DNA from: Clostridium_Z sp040797585
GTDB lineage: Bacteria > Bacillota > Clostridia > Clostridiales > Clostridiaceae
NCBI RefSeq assembly: GCF_040797585.1
Contig: NZ_JBFNEO010000135.1
Location: 1-7,816, forward strand
Length of the DNA: 7,816 bases
Reading direction: 5' to 3'
Shown: piece by piece, positions 1 through 5,980 of the stretch
How the letters are laid out: every line of letters starts with the position of its first letter
How positions within the stretch are numbered: the first letter of the stretch is position 1
Program-made: the position numbers and the translations under genes
Notes under the pieces: generated by a model
What the model saw: the letters and a program-made list of their open reading frames with translations, nothing else
What the model was told of the DNA's origin: nothing
Databases searched by the model: none

Positions 1-22
1 CATATGAATAGATATTCATATG
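1..22. promoter_or_regulatory. ArsR/SmtB-type operator (10-2-10 inverted repeat)
   Basis: The window opens with a perfect inverted repeat: CATATGAATA at 1-10, a two-base centre (GA), and TATTCATATG at 13-22. ArsR/SmtB repressors of the CadC, CzrA and ZiaR group bind imperfect 12-2-12 repeats built around ATATGAA...TTCATAT, so the sequence fits the operator of the repressor gene that starts 18 bases downstream. It probably overlaps the promoter or transcription start of the operon, but the -35 region lies outside the window, and the repeat may extend further left. Confidence 0.8.
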
Positions 23-39
23 TTTAGAGGAGGGGAATA

Positions 40-396
40 ATGGAAAACAAAATAGACTCTTGCAAATGTAGTGTTATACATGAGGATGTTGTAGAAAAGG
101 CTAAAAATTCATTACCAGAGGATGAGGTATTATATGACTTAGCTGAATTATTTAAGGTTTTTGGAGATAGTACAAGAATTAAAATAATATGTGCACTATT
201 TCAGGATGAAATGTGTGTTTGCGATATATCATCACTTTTAAGTGTAAGTCAGTCTGCTGTATCTCATCAACTTAGGGTACTTAAGAATGCAAGACTTGTT
301 AAAAATAGAAGAGATGGAAAGGTTATTTATTATTCTTTAGCGGATGATCATATTAAGAAAATATTCCACCAGGGATTGGATCATATATTAGAGTAA
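40..396 (+). CDS. cadC: CadC/SmtB-type metal-sensing repressor (ArsR family)
   Basis: A 118-residue winged-helix repressor that should bind the inverted repeat just upstream and leave it when Cd(II), Pb(II) or Zn(II) binds. The recognition helix is the stretch with SVSQSAVSHQLRVLK (about 68-82), followed by the wing RRDGKVIYYSL. Two metal sites typical of the family are visible. The alpha-3N-type site has C59-V-C61 plus N-terminal C8 and C10. The alpha-5 site has D102, H104, H115 and E118, with the same spacing as SmtB D104, H106, H117 and E120; E118 is the last residue. Length matches CadC/SmtB. The ATG at 40 has a strong AGGAGGGG site at 28-35. The gene is followed after 13 bases by the efflux ATPase, so the two form an autoregulated operon. 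Family is certain; the exact inducing metal is inferred. The symbol is by similarity to CadC and could equally be smtB or czrA. Confidence 0.9.
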   Translation: MENKIDSCKCSVIHEDVVEKAKNSLPEDEVLYDLAELFKVFGDSTRIKIICALFQDEMCVCDISSLLSVSQSAVSHQLRVLKNARLVKNRRDGKVIYYSLADDHIKKIFHQGLDHILE

Positions 397-397
397 A

Positions 398-404
398 GGG
401 GGGG
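398..404 (+). promoter_or_regulatory. Ribosome binding site of cadA made of a run of seven G
   Basis: The only ribosome binding site for the ATPase is AAAGGGGGGGAAAG, with seven G in a row at 398-404 and five bases before the ATG at 410. Such a G run stands out in this AT-rich sequence. The pairing with the 16S tail would be through its GGGG core. Confidence 0.6.
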
Positions 405-409
405 AAAGA

Positions 410-2827
410 ATGATTAAAAAACAATTTATTTTAGAAGGACTAGACTGTGCCTCATGTTCAATGAAAATTGAAGATAGGATATCGAAGATAGAGGGGACAA
501 AAGATGTCACTTTAAATTTCGTAAATAAAACATTAAGTGTTTCATTAATAGAAGAAAATTCAAAGAATATAGAAAGCAATATAATCTCTATAGTTAAGGA
601 ACTAGAGCCAGACGTGAAGGTTGTACCTAAGAATAAACCTGCTAGAAAGCCACAAATAAAAAAGCCAGTAAGAGTAGTTAATGGTAGCAGTAAGGTAAAT
701 GACTCTTACAATATAACTTTACTTTTAGAAGGATTAGATTGTGCTAGTTGTGCAGGAAAGATAGAAAATCAGGTTGTAAACCTTAAAGGTATAAATGATT
801 CTTCCTTAGATTTTGTATCTAAAAAACTAAGAGTTAAACTTTCAGAGGGTTCAGGGAATGAGAATATAATAAAAGATATAGAGGATATAGTTTATAGGCT
901 AGAGCCAGAAGTTAAGGTTATTAATATAAGCAATAATCCTAGAAATAAAGTTAGTAAAAAGAAAGAAACATTTAAGGAAGAAACAGAGGATAACTCAGAG
1001 ATAATGAAATTTGCAGTAGGAAGTGCATTCTTTGTTGCTGCATTAGTTCTTAAAAATATGTACTGGTTATCCACTACATTTTTCTTCATAAGTTATATAT
1101 TAGTAGGTGGAGATGTACTATTAAAAGCAGCAAAAAATATAGTCAGAGGTCAAGTTTTCGATGAAAATTTCTTAATGTCCATTGCAACTCTTGGAGCTTT
1201 TGCTATAAAGGAGTATCCAGAGGCAGTAGCTGTAATGATATTCTATAAAGTAGGAGAACTATTCCAAAGTATGGCAGTAAATAGATCAAGAAAATCTATT
1301 TCAGATTTAATGGACATAAGACCAGACTATGCTGTTGTAATAAGAAATAATAAAGAGATAAAAGTGTCTCCTGATGATGTTTATAAAGAAGAGATAATTA
1401 TAGTAAAGCCAGGAGAAAAGGTACCACTAGATGGAAAAGTAATTGAAGGTAATGCTCAATTAGATACTTCAGCACTAACAGGAGAGTCCCTTCCAAGAGA
1501 TATTAAGGAAGGTGATGATATTCTAGGGGGATTTATTAATAAGAATGGTATATTAAAAATAAGAGTTACCAAGGAATTTGGAGAGTCGACTATATCTAAA
1601 ATACTTGATTTAGTTGAAAATGCTTCAGCGAAAAAAGCACCTACAGAGAAGTTTATCAGTAAGTTTGCTAGATACTATACTCCAGTGGTAGTAATATGTG
1701 CAATAATGTTAGCATTTTTACCTCCTATTATATTGGGGGATGGAAGTTTTGATCAATGGATATATAGGGCTTTAGTTTTCCTTGTTGTATCTTGCCCATG
1801 TGCTTTAGTAGTGTCTATACCTCTAGGATTCTTTGGTGGCATAGGAGCAGCTTCTAAGAATGGTATACTTATAAAGGGAGGAAACTACTTAGAAGCACTT
1901 AAGAATGTAGAAGCGGTAGTATTTGATAAGACTGGTACTTTAACAAAGGGTGTATTTAAGGTAACTAAAATAAGTAATGAAGATTGGATAAGTGAAAAAG
2001 AACTTTTGGAATATGCTGCTTATACAGAAAGCTATTCTAACCATCCTATAGCCACATCTATAGTAGCTGAGTTTGGCAAGAATATAGAAAAAGATAAGGT
2101 AAGTGCTTTCTATGAACATTCAGGACTTGGTATAGAAGCTATAATGAATGGAAAGAAGATTTTAGCTGGAAACAATAAGCTTATGAGTAAAGAAGAAGTA
2201 ATATATAAAGAAGTAGAAGAGCCAGGAACTGTTATTCATATAGCCGTAAATGGGATTTATGGAGGATATATTTTAATATCTGATGAGATAAAAGAAGATT
2301 CAAAAGAAGCTGTAAAGAATCTTAAATCTTTAGGAGTTAAAGATACTATAATGCTAACAGGAGATAGTTCAAGGGTGGCTAAAATAGTTTCAGAGAGCTT
2401 AGGACTTACTAGGTTCTATGCAGAGCTTCTTCCACAGCATAAAGTTGAGAAACTAGAAGAAATAGATAGTAGAAAGTCTAAAGAAGGAAAGATAGCCTTC
2501 GTAGGAGACGGAATAAATGATGCTCCAGTTTTAGCAAGAGCTGATGTTGGAATAGCTATGGGTGGAATTGGCTCTGATGCAGCTATAGAGGCAGCTGATG
2601 TTGTTATAATGACAGATGAACCTTCTAAGATAGCAAAGGCAATAACTATAGCTAGAAAAACTAGTAATATAGTTTGGCAAAATATAATATTCTCTTTGGG
2701 AGTTAAAGCTGTAATACTAATATTTGGGGCTCTTGGATATGCAACCATGTGGGAAGCTGTATTTGGAGATGTTGGAGTAACCTTAATTGCAGTACTAAAC
2801 TCTATGAGAGTATTAAGAATAAAATAA
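410..2827 (+). CDS. cadA: P1B-type Cd2+/Zn2+/Pb2+-exporting ATPase with two HMA domains
   Basis: An 805-residue membrane pump that uses ATP to export soft divalent metals. Two heavy-metal-associated domains lie at about 3-72 and 101-172, each with a GLDCASC site (C13/C16 and C111/C114). The aspartate before the first cysteine is typical of Zn/Cd/Pb pumps such as ZntA rather than copper pumps. A lysine-rich linker leads to the membrane part from about 200. Catalytic motifs are complete: TGES (357-360), C462-P463-C464 in the sixth membrane helix, the phosphorylated D506 in DKTGTLT, H545-P546, and GDGIND (699-704). D787 in the last membrane segment, in a DVGVTL context, is the further metal ligand expected of P1B-2 ATPases. 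The start ATG follows the repressor stop by 13 bases. A terminator hairpin follows at 2955-2992. The exact metal range (Cd, Zn or Pb) is inferred. No damage is seen. Confidence 0.95.
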   Translation: MIKKQFILEGLDCASCSMKIEDRISKIEGTKDVTLNFVNKTLSVSLIEENSKNIESNIISIVKELEPDVKVVPKNKPARKPQIKKPVRVVNGSSKVNDSYNITLLLEGLDCASCAGKIENQVVNLKGINDSSLDFVSKKLRVKLSEGSGNENIIKDIEDIVYRLEPEVKVINISNNPRNKVSKKKETFKEETEDNSEIMKFAVGSAFFVAALVLKNMYWLSTTFFFISYILVGGDVLLKAAKNIVRGQVFDENFLMSIATLGAFAIKEYPEAVAVMIFYKVGELFQSMAVNRSRKSISDLMDIRPDYAVVIRNNKEIKVSPDDVYKEEIIIVKPGEKVPLDGKVIEGNAQLDTSALTGESLPRDIKEGDDILGGFINKNGILKIRVTKEFGESTISKILDLVENASAKKAPTEKFISKFARYYTPVVVICAIMLAFLPPIILGDGSFDQWIYRALVFLVVSCPCALVVSIPLGFFGGIGAASKNGILIKGGNYLEALKNVEAVVFDKTGTLTKGVFKVTKISNEDWISEKELLEYAAYTESYSNHPIATSIVAEFGKNIEKDKVSAFYEHSGLGIEAIMNGKKILAGNNKLMSKEEVIYKEVEEPGTVIHIAVNGIYGGYILISDEIKEDSKEAVKNLKSLGVKDTIMLTGDSSRVAKIVSESLGLTRFYAELLPQHKVEKLEEIDSRKSKEGKIAFVGDGINDAPVLARADVGIAMGGIGSDAAIEAADVVIMTDEPSKIAKAITIARKTSNIVWQNIIFSLGVKAVILIFGALGYATMWEAVFGDVGVTLIAVLNSMRVLRIK

Positions 2828-2954
2828 TTTTAAATATGACTTAAATCTAAAAGTAGTATTTAATTTTAAAATAGGATTATAGATTAAATAAATATTTTTT
2901 ATCTAATGACTACCAACTGTAACAATTTTAAATAGGAGTCAAAATATTATATTT
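2828..2954 (+). other. 3' untranslated region of cadA
   Basis: This 127-base AT-rich stretch between the ATPase stop and its terminator has no supported gene. A possible stem with a one-base bulge pairs TGACTaCC at 2907-2914 with GGAGTCA at 2935-2941. A nine-codon ATG reading frame at 2906 has no ribosome binding site and is not called. Confidence 0.4.
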
Positions 2955-2992
2955 AAAAAAGGAAATCTAACTTAGGTTAGATTTCCTTTTTT
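2955..2992 (+). terminator. Rho-independent terminator of the cadC-cadA operon
   Basis: A perfect 17-bp stem (2955-2971 with 2976-2992) around the four-base loop TTAG. The stem starts with six A and ends with six T, so it can serve as an intrinsic terminator in either direction. It separates the metal operon from the kinase gene. Confidence 0.9.
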
Positions 2993-3015
2993 AGACAAAC
3001 TATTTTTTTATCATA

Positions 3016-3024
3016 TGTTATAAT
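3016..3024 (+). promoter_or_regulatory. Extended -10 promoter of the kinase gene
   Basis: TGTTATAAT is an extended -10 (TGn followed by a perfect TATAAT at 3019-3024), 40 bases before the kinase ATG and just after the terminator. The best -35 candidate, TAGACA at 2992-2997, has a 21-base spacer, so the promoter probably relies on the TG extension. Confidence 0.6.
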
Positions 3025-3063
3025 AATGTAAATTCTTTATAGCATTTAAGCATGAGGTGACCT

Positions 3064-3942
3064 ATGAAAAAAAATAAAGTAAGTATAAAAAAACTTTTAA
3101 TTGCATCAATAGCAGTAAACTTAATCTTAATAACTACTTTAGCTTTTATAGTTATATATAATTTGATTTTATATAAGGTAGATGGCTACCACAGTTTTTC
3201 TTATATAAATGATGGAGTTATATTTTATGTAATTATATTTACAATATGTGCTAATATATATTTCACTATTAAGTTCTTATATTCTTCTATATTTAAAAGT
3301 GGAAAAAATGAAGGATTTATAGAAACTATAGATCATTTGAGTAACTTAAATAAAACTCTAAGAAGTCAAAGACATGATTTTGTTAATCATCTTCAAATAA
3401 CATATAATCTCATGGAGCTTGAGGACTACGACGAAGCAAAGGACTATATAGAGAAAGTATATGAAGATGTAATAAGAGTAAACAAGGCTCTAAAAACTAA
3501 AAGTCCAGCAGTAAATGCCTTGCTCCAAGCAAAGCTCATTCATGGAGAAAAAAATGATATAAAGGTAAGTCTATATGTAAGTACAAGTCTTAAAGATCTC
3601 TCAGTGCCAGACTGGCAGTTTTGTAGAGTTCTTTCAAATATAATAGATAATGCTATATTTGCATTAAATCTTAAAGGAAATAATAAAGAGCTTACTATTG
3701 AAATACTAGAGGATATAAAGACCTATAAATTCATAATTTCTAATAATGGACATAAGATATCAGATGAACAAAAGAGTAAGATTTTTAACACAGGATTTAC
3801 TACTAAGGGAGATGAAGGAACAGGTATGGGGCTTTCTATTGTTAAGGAAATAGTAGAGGAATATAATGGAGAAATAAGTTTCTCTAGTGATGATAATATT
3901 ACTTCATTTAAAGGAAGTTTTCCTAAGAGTACAATATCCTAA
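3064..3942 (+). CDS. Membrane sensor histidine kinase, GHKL / Spo0B-alpha type
   Basis: A 292-residue sensor kinase. Two membrane helices lie at about 11-37 and 51-77, joined by only about 13 residues (38-50), so there is no room for an external sensing domain and the signal is probably sensed in or at the membrane. The dimerisation region carries RSQRHDFVNHLQ, with H104 the likely phosphorylated histidine; this is the pattern of kinases that pair with LytTR regulators (AgrC, VirS, NatK). The ATPase domain has the N box (N192-IID-N196), a G1 box SNNG (226-229) with asparagine where aspartate is common, and a G2 box G252-T-G-M-G256-L. ATG at 3064 follows GAGGTGA (3054-3060). No clear terminator separates it from nfeD 120 bases downstream. 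The likely partner is the LytTR regulator at 5977. The stimulus is unknown. Confidence 0.9.
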   Translation: MKKNKVSIKKLLIASIAVNLILITTLAFIVIYNLILYKVDGYHSFSYINDGVIFYVIIFTICANIYFTIKFLYSSIFKSGKNEGFIETIDHLSNLNKTLRSQRHDFVNHLQITYNLMELEDYDEAKDYIEKVYEDVIRVNKALKTKSPAVNALLQAKLIHGEKNDIKVSLYVSTSLKDLSVPDWQFCRVLSNIIDNAIFALNLKGNNKELTIEILEDIKTYKFIISNNGHKISDEQKSKIFNTGFTTKGDEGTGMGLSIVKEIVEEYNGEISFSSDDNITSFKGSFPKSTIS

Positions 3943-3943
3943 T

Positions 3944-3972
3944 AAGACATTTAATATTTAAAAATGTATTAT
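3944..3972 (+). promoter_or_regulatory. Candidate promoter for nfeD-floA
   Basis: AAGACA at 3944-3949 and TATTAT at 3967-3972 are separated by exactly 17 bases, directly after the kinase stop codon. The -35 matches TTGACA at four of six positions and the -10 matches at five of six. It would give the nfeD-floA genes their own transcript in addition to any read-through from the kinase. Confidence 0.4.
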
Positions 3973-4018
3973 TTAAAGAGTAGATATTTTTAAGTTACTT
4001 AAATAGATGTATTATTTA
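3964..4018. repeat. 12-bp direct repeat flanking a 7-1-7 palindrome
   Basis: ATGTATTATTTA occurs at 3964-3975 and again at 4007-4018, 43 bases apart, about four helical turns. Between them lies the palindrome TTTAAGT-T-ACTTAAA (3989-4003). Each direct repeat contains a TATTAT -10-like hexamer. The arrangement is a plausible regulator-binding region upstream of nfeD, but low base complexity makes chance possible. Confidence 0.45.
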
Positions 4019-4046
4019 GTTAAGGAAAGAGTAAATTAAATTAGAA

Positions 4047-4054
4047 GGGTGGTG
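4047..4054 (+). promoter_or_regulatory. Ribosome binding site supporting a GTG start for nfeD
   Basis: GGGTGGTG at 4047-4054 lies eight bases before the GTG at 4063. No in-frame ATG occurs before codon 15, which is already within the first membrane helix, so GTG is the best start. Confidence 0.6.
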
Positions 4055-4062
4055 TAGCCATA

Positions 4063-4554
4063 GTGATAGAGTCATTAATAGGAAGCATTACTATTTTACA
4101 AGGAATGTTGTTTGTCATAGGACTAGCTCTGGTTATATTAGAGATGTTTATACCAGGTTTTGGTGTACCAGGGATACTTGGAGGGGTTGTTCTATTAGTA
4201 GCCATATTATCAACTGCTAATACTGTAGCTCAAATGGTACTTCTTACAATAATAATATTAATAATATTAGGTATAGCCTTTACTATAGTCTTGTATTTAT
4301 TTACAAAAGGAAAAATAAATACTGTGGTATTAGAGGAAAAGTTAGATAGAGAAAGTGGCTATATAGGAACTGAAGACTTAGAATATTTTATTGGTAAGGA
4401 GGGCTTTGCTACCTCAGTTTTAAGGCCTTCTGGAACAGCAGATTTTCAAGGCGTTAGAATGGATGTGGTTTCTGAGGGGGACTTTATAGAACTTAATGAG
4501 AAGATAAAAGTTATAAAAGTTCAAGGAAGAAGAATAGTTGTAAAAAAGATATAA
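4063..4554 (+). CDS. nfeD: Short NfeD-family membrane protein
   Basis: A 163-residue NfeD protein of the short kind that lacks the ClpP-like protease domain of long NfeD proteins. The N-terminal part is very hydrophobic, with about three membrane segments: roughly 11-30, 36-52 and 56-80, with the glycine-rich turn PGFGVPGILGG between the first two. After a linker, a C-terminal soluble domain (about 109-163) carries the NfeD OB-fold pattern LRPSGTADFQGVRMDVVSEG and ends in a VQGRRIVVKK strand. In this family the protein is usually encoded next to a flotillin (SPFH) gene, and here floA begins 40 bases downstream. The pair is thought to act in membrane microdomains; the molecular role of short NfeD is not settled. 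The start is GTG. Confidence 0.9.
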   Translation: MIESLIGSITILQGMLFVIGLALVILEMFIPGFGVPGILGGVVLLVAILSTANTVAQMVLLTIIILIILGIAFTIVLYLFTKGKINTVVLEEKLDRESGYIGTEDLEYFIGKEGFATSVLRPSGTADFQGVRMDVVSEGDFIELNEKIKVIKVQGRRIVVKKI

Positions 4555-4580
4555 ATAATAAAATAAATAATAAATTAAAA

Positions 4581-4588
4581 AAGAGGTG
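4581..4588 (+). promoter_or_regulatory. Ribosome binding site fixing the floA start at 4595
   Basis: AAGAGGTG lies six bases before the ATG at 4595. An in-frame GTG at 4586 is part of this site itself, so it cannot be the start codon. Confidence 0.8.
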
Positions 4589-4594
4589 TATTTT

Positions 4595-5578
4595 ATGGAT
4601 AGTATAGTTGGAATTAGTATACTGGTAGCATTAGTAATTATATTCCTAATTCTTTTCTTTACTTTTGTTCCTTTAGGGCTGTGGATCTCAGCAGCTGCAG
4701 CAGGAGTTAAGGTAGGTATTATAAATCTTATAGGTATGAGACTTAGAAGAGTTTCACCTAGTAAAATAATATTACCACTTATAAAATCTACTAAGGCAGG
4801 ACTTGATATGAGTGTTAATCAATTGGAAGCACACTACTTAGCAGGGGGTAATGTAGATAAAGTGGTAGACGCACTTATAGCGGCTCAAAGAGCAGATATA
4901 GAGCTTTTATTTGAAAAGGCGGCAGCTATAGACCTAGCAGGGCGTGATGTCTTAGAAGCTGTAAAAATGAGTGTTAATCCAAAGGTTATAGAGACACCTA
5001 ATGTATCAGCAGTATCTAAGGATGGAATAGAACTTCTTGTTAAGGCTAGAGTTACAGTAAGAGCTAATCTTGAAAGATTAGTGGGAGGAGCTGGAGAGGC
5101 TACTGTTCTTGCTAGAGTAGGAGAAGGTATTGTAACCACTGTAGGTAGTGCAGCAGCTCACAAGGAGGTTCTTGAGAATCCAGATTTAATATCAAGGGTA
5201 GTCTTATCTAAGGGATTAGATGCAGGAACAGCTTTTGAAATTTTATCTATAGATATAGCAGACGTAGACGTTGGAAGAAATATAGGGGCTCAACTTCAAA
5301 CTCTTCAGGCAGAAGCAGATAAGAATATAGCTCAAGCTAAGGCAGAGGAAAGAAGGGCTATGGCAGTAGCCCGTGAACAGGAAATGAGAGCAGCAGTGGT
5401 AGAAGCAGAAGCAGAAGTTCCAAGGGCTATGGCAGAAGCTTTAAGACATGGGAAGCTTGGAATAATGGATTATTACGATATGCAAAATGTTGTGGCAGAT
5501 ACTAAAATGAGAAATAGTATATCAAACTCAGATAGTGGATCAGAGATAAGACTTTCAAATGATAAGAAAGATAAATAA
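4595..5578 (+). CDS. floA: Flotillin-like protein FloA (SPFH domain)
   Basis: A 327-residue flotillin, close to the 331 residues of Bacillus subtilis FloA (YqfA). A hydrophobic N-terminal hairpin (about 4-50) anchors it on the inner face of the membrane. The SPFH core follows, including the FloA-like stretches VSPSKIILPLIKSTKAGLDM and KARVTVRANLERLVGGAGE. From about 235 to 285 there is a long alanine/glutamate-rich coiled coil (QAEADKNIAQAKAEERRAM onward), used for oligomerisation in flotillins. It ends with the FloA signature LGIMDYYDMQN...ADTKMR and a hydrophilic tail. FloA scaffolds membrane microdomains that gather signalling and secretion proteins; in B. subtilis the kinase KinC is linked to them. 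It lies 40 bases after nfeD and 18 bases before the next gene, so the genes are co-transcribed. Identification is firm. Confidence 0.95.
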   Translation: MDSIVGISILVALVIIFLILFFTFVPLGLWISAAAAGVKVGIINLIGMRLRRVSPSKIILPLIKSTKAGLDMSVNQLEAHYLAGGNVDKVVDALIAAQRADIELLFEKAAAIDLAGRDVLEAVKMSVNPKVIETPNVSAVSKDGIELLVKARVTVRANLERLVGGAGEATVLARVGEGIVTTVGSAAAHKEVLENPDLISRVVLSKGLDAGTAFEILSIDIADVDVGRNIGAQLQTLQAEADKNIAQAKAEERRAMAVAREQEMRAAVVEAEAEVPRAMAEALRHGKLGIMDYYDMQNVVADTKMRNSISNSDSGSEIRLSNDKKDK

Positions 5579-5584
5579 TTATAA

Positions 5585-5591
5585 AGGGTGA
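5585..5591 (+). promoter_or_regulatory. Ribosome binding site of the unknown small gene
   Basis: AGGGTGA at 5585-5591 is five bases before the ATG at 5597. The in-frame GTG at 5588 lies inside this site and is rejected as a start. Confidence 0.7.
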
Positions 5592-5596
5592 TATCT

Positions 5597-5980
5597 ATGG
5601 GAAGCCTAGGTGAGCTATTTGGAGAATTTGGGGAAGATCTATTAATGCAAGGCGTTAAGGTTGGGAGTAAAAAGATCTTTAAAGAGGATAATAAAGTTAT
5701 AAGTAAGTTAAAAGAAGATATTATTAAAGAAAATAATAAGCAATTTGAAGAAGAGTCTATTTATGAAGAAGAAAAAGAAGAGATTCTTTATAAAAAAGAA
5801 GAGCAAAAAAGTTATATTTCTCCTAAAATCTCCAATGTAAGTATAAGTTATTCTGAAGGGATAAATTTAGATAAAACTTCTTTAAGAAATGCTATTATTC
5901 TAAAGGAAGTTTTAGATAATAAGAGAATAGAGAGAAGACGAAAAAGAAGAAATAGTCCGTTTAGGAGTGATAGACTTTGA
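5597..5980 (+). CDS. Unrecognised 127-residue charged protein of the floA operon
   Basis: I do not recognise this protein. It has no signal peptide, no strong membrane segment and no cysteine. Residues 1-28 are glycine-spaced and amphipathic (MGSLGELFGEFGEDLLMQGV), which could lie along a membrane or an oligomer surface. Residues 29-71 are highly charged and rich in Lys and Glu, with a likely coiled coil. A serine-rich strand-like part (72-90) leads to a short helix (LRNAIILKEVLDNKR, 96-110) and a strongly basic tail with R110, R113-R115, K116, R117 and R118. It lies 18 bases after floA, and its stop codon overlaps the start of the response regulator, so it is made with both. By position it could be an adaptor between the flotillin and the signalling proteins, or bind nucleic acid or lipid through the tail; this is speculation. 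B. subtilis also has a small gene (yqfB) after floA, but no similarity is claimed. Confidence 0.8.
   Translation: MGSLGELFGEFGEDLLMQGVKVGSKKIFKEDNKVISKLKEDIIKENNKQFEEESIYEEEKEEILYKKEEQKSYISPKISNVSISYSEGINLDKTSLRNAIILKEVLDNKRIERRRKRRNSPFRSDRL
5963..5970 (+). promoter_or_regulatory. Ribosome binding site supporting a TTG start for the response regulator
   Basis: AGGAGTGA at 5963-5970 lies six bases before the TTG at 5977 and inside the end of the preceding gene. The first in-frame ATG is codon 14, after the conserved D9-D10 pair, so TTG must be the start. Confidence 0.8.

Noticed and set aside
388..579. Minus-strand ORF of 63 codons opposite cadA
   Set aside because: It lies opposite the start of a well-supported gene, has no recognisable family and no ribosome binding site.
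892..1089. Minus-strand ORF of 65 codons opposite cadA
   Set aside because: A shadow of the ATPase reading frame with no sign of being a protein.
2416..2748. Minus-strand ORF of 110 codons opposite cadA
   Set aside because: Covers the conserved GDGIND region of the ATPase; its composition is that of a reverse-strand shadow.
3067..3074. Run of eight A at codons 2-4 of the kinase as a phase-variable tract
   Set aside because: Lysine-rich AAA codons after the start are common in AT-rich genomes, so nothing suggests switching.
4586..4594. GTG start three codons before floA
   Set aside because: It is part of the ribosome binding site of the ATG at 4595.
4885..5139. Minus-strand ORF of 84 codons opposite floA
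   Set aside because: A by-product of the alanine/glycine-rich codons of the SPFH domain.
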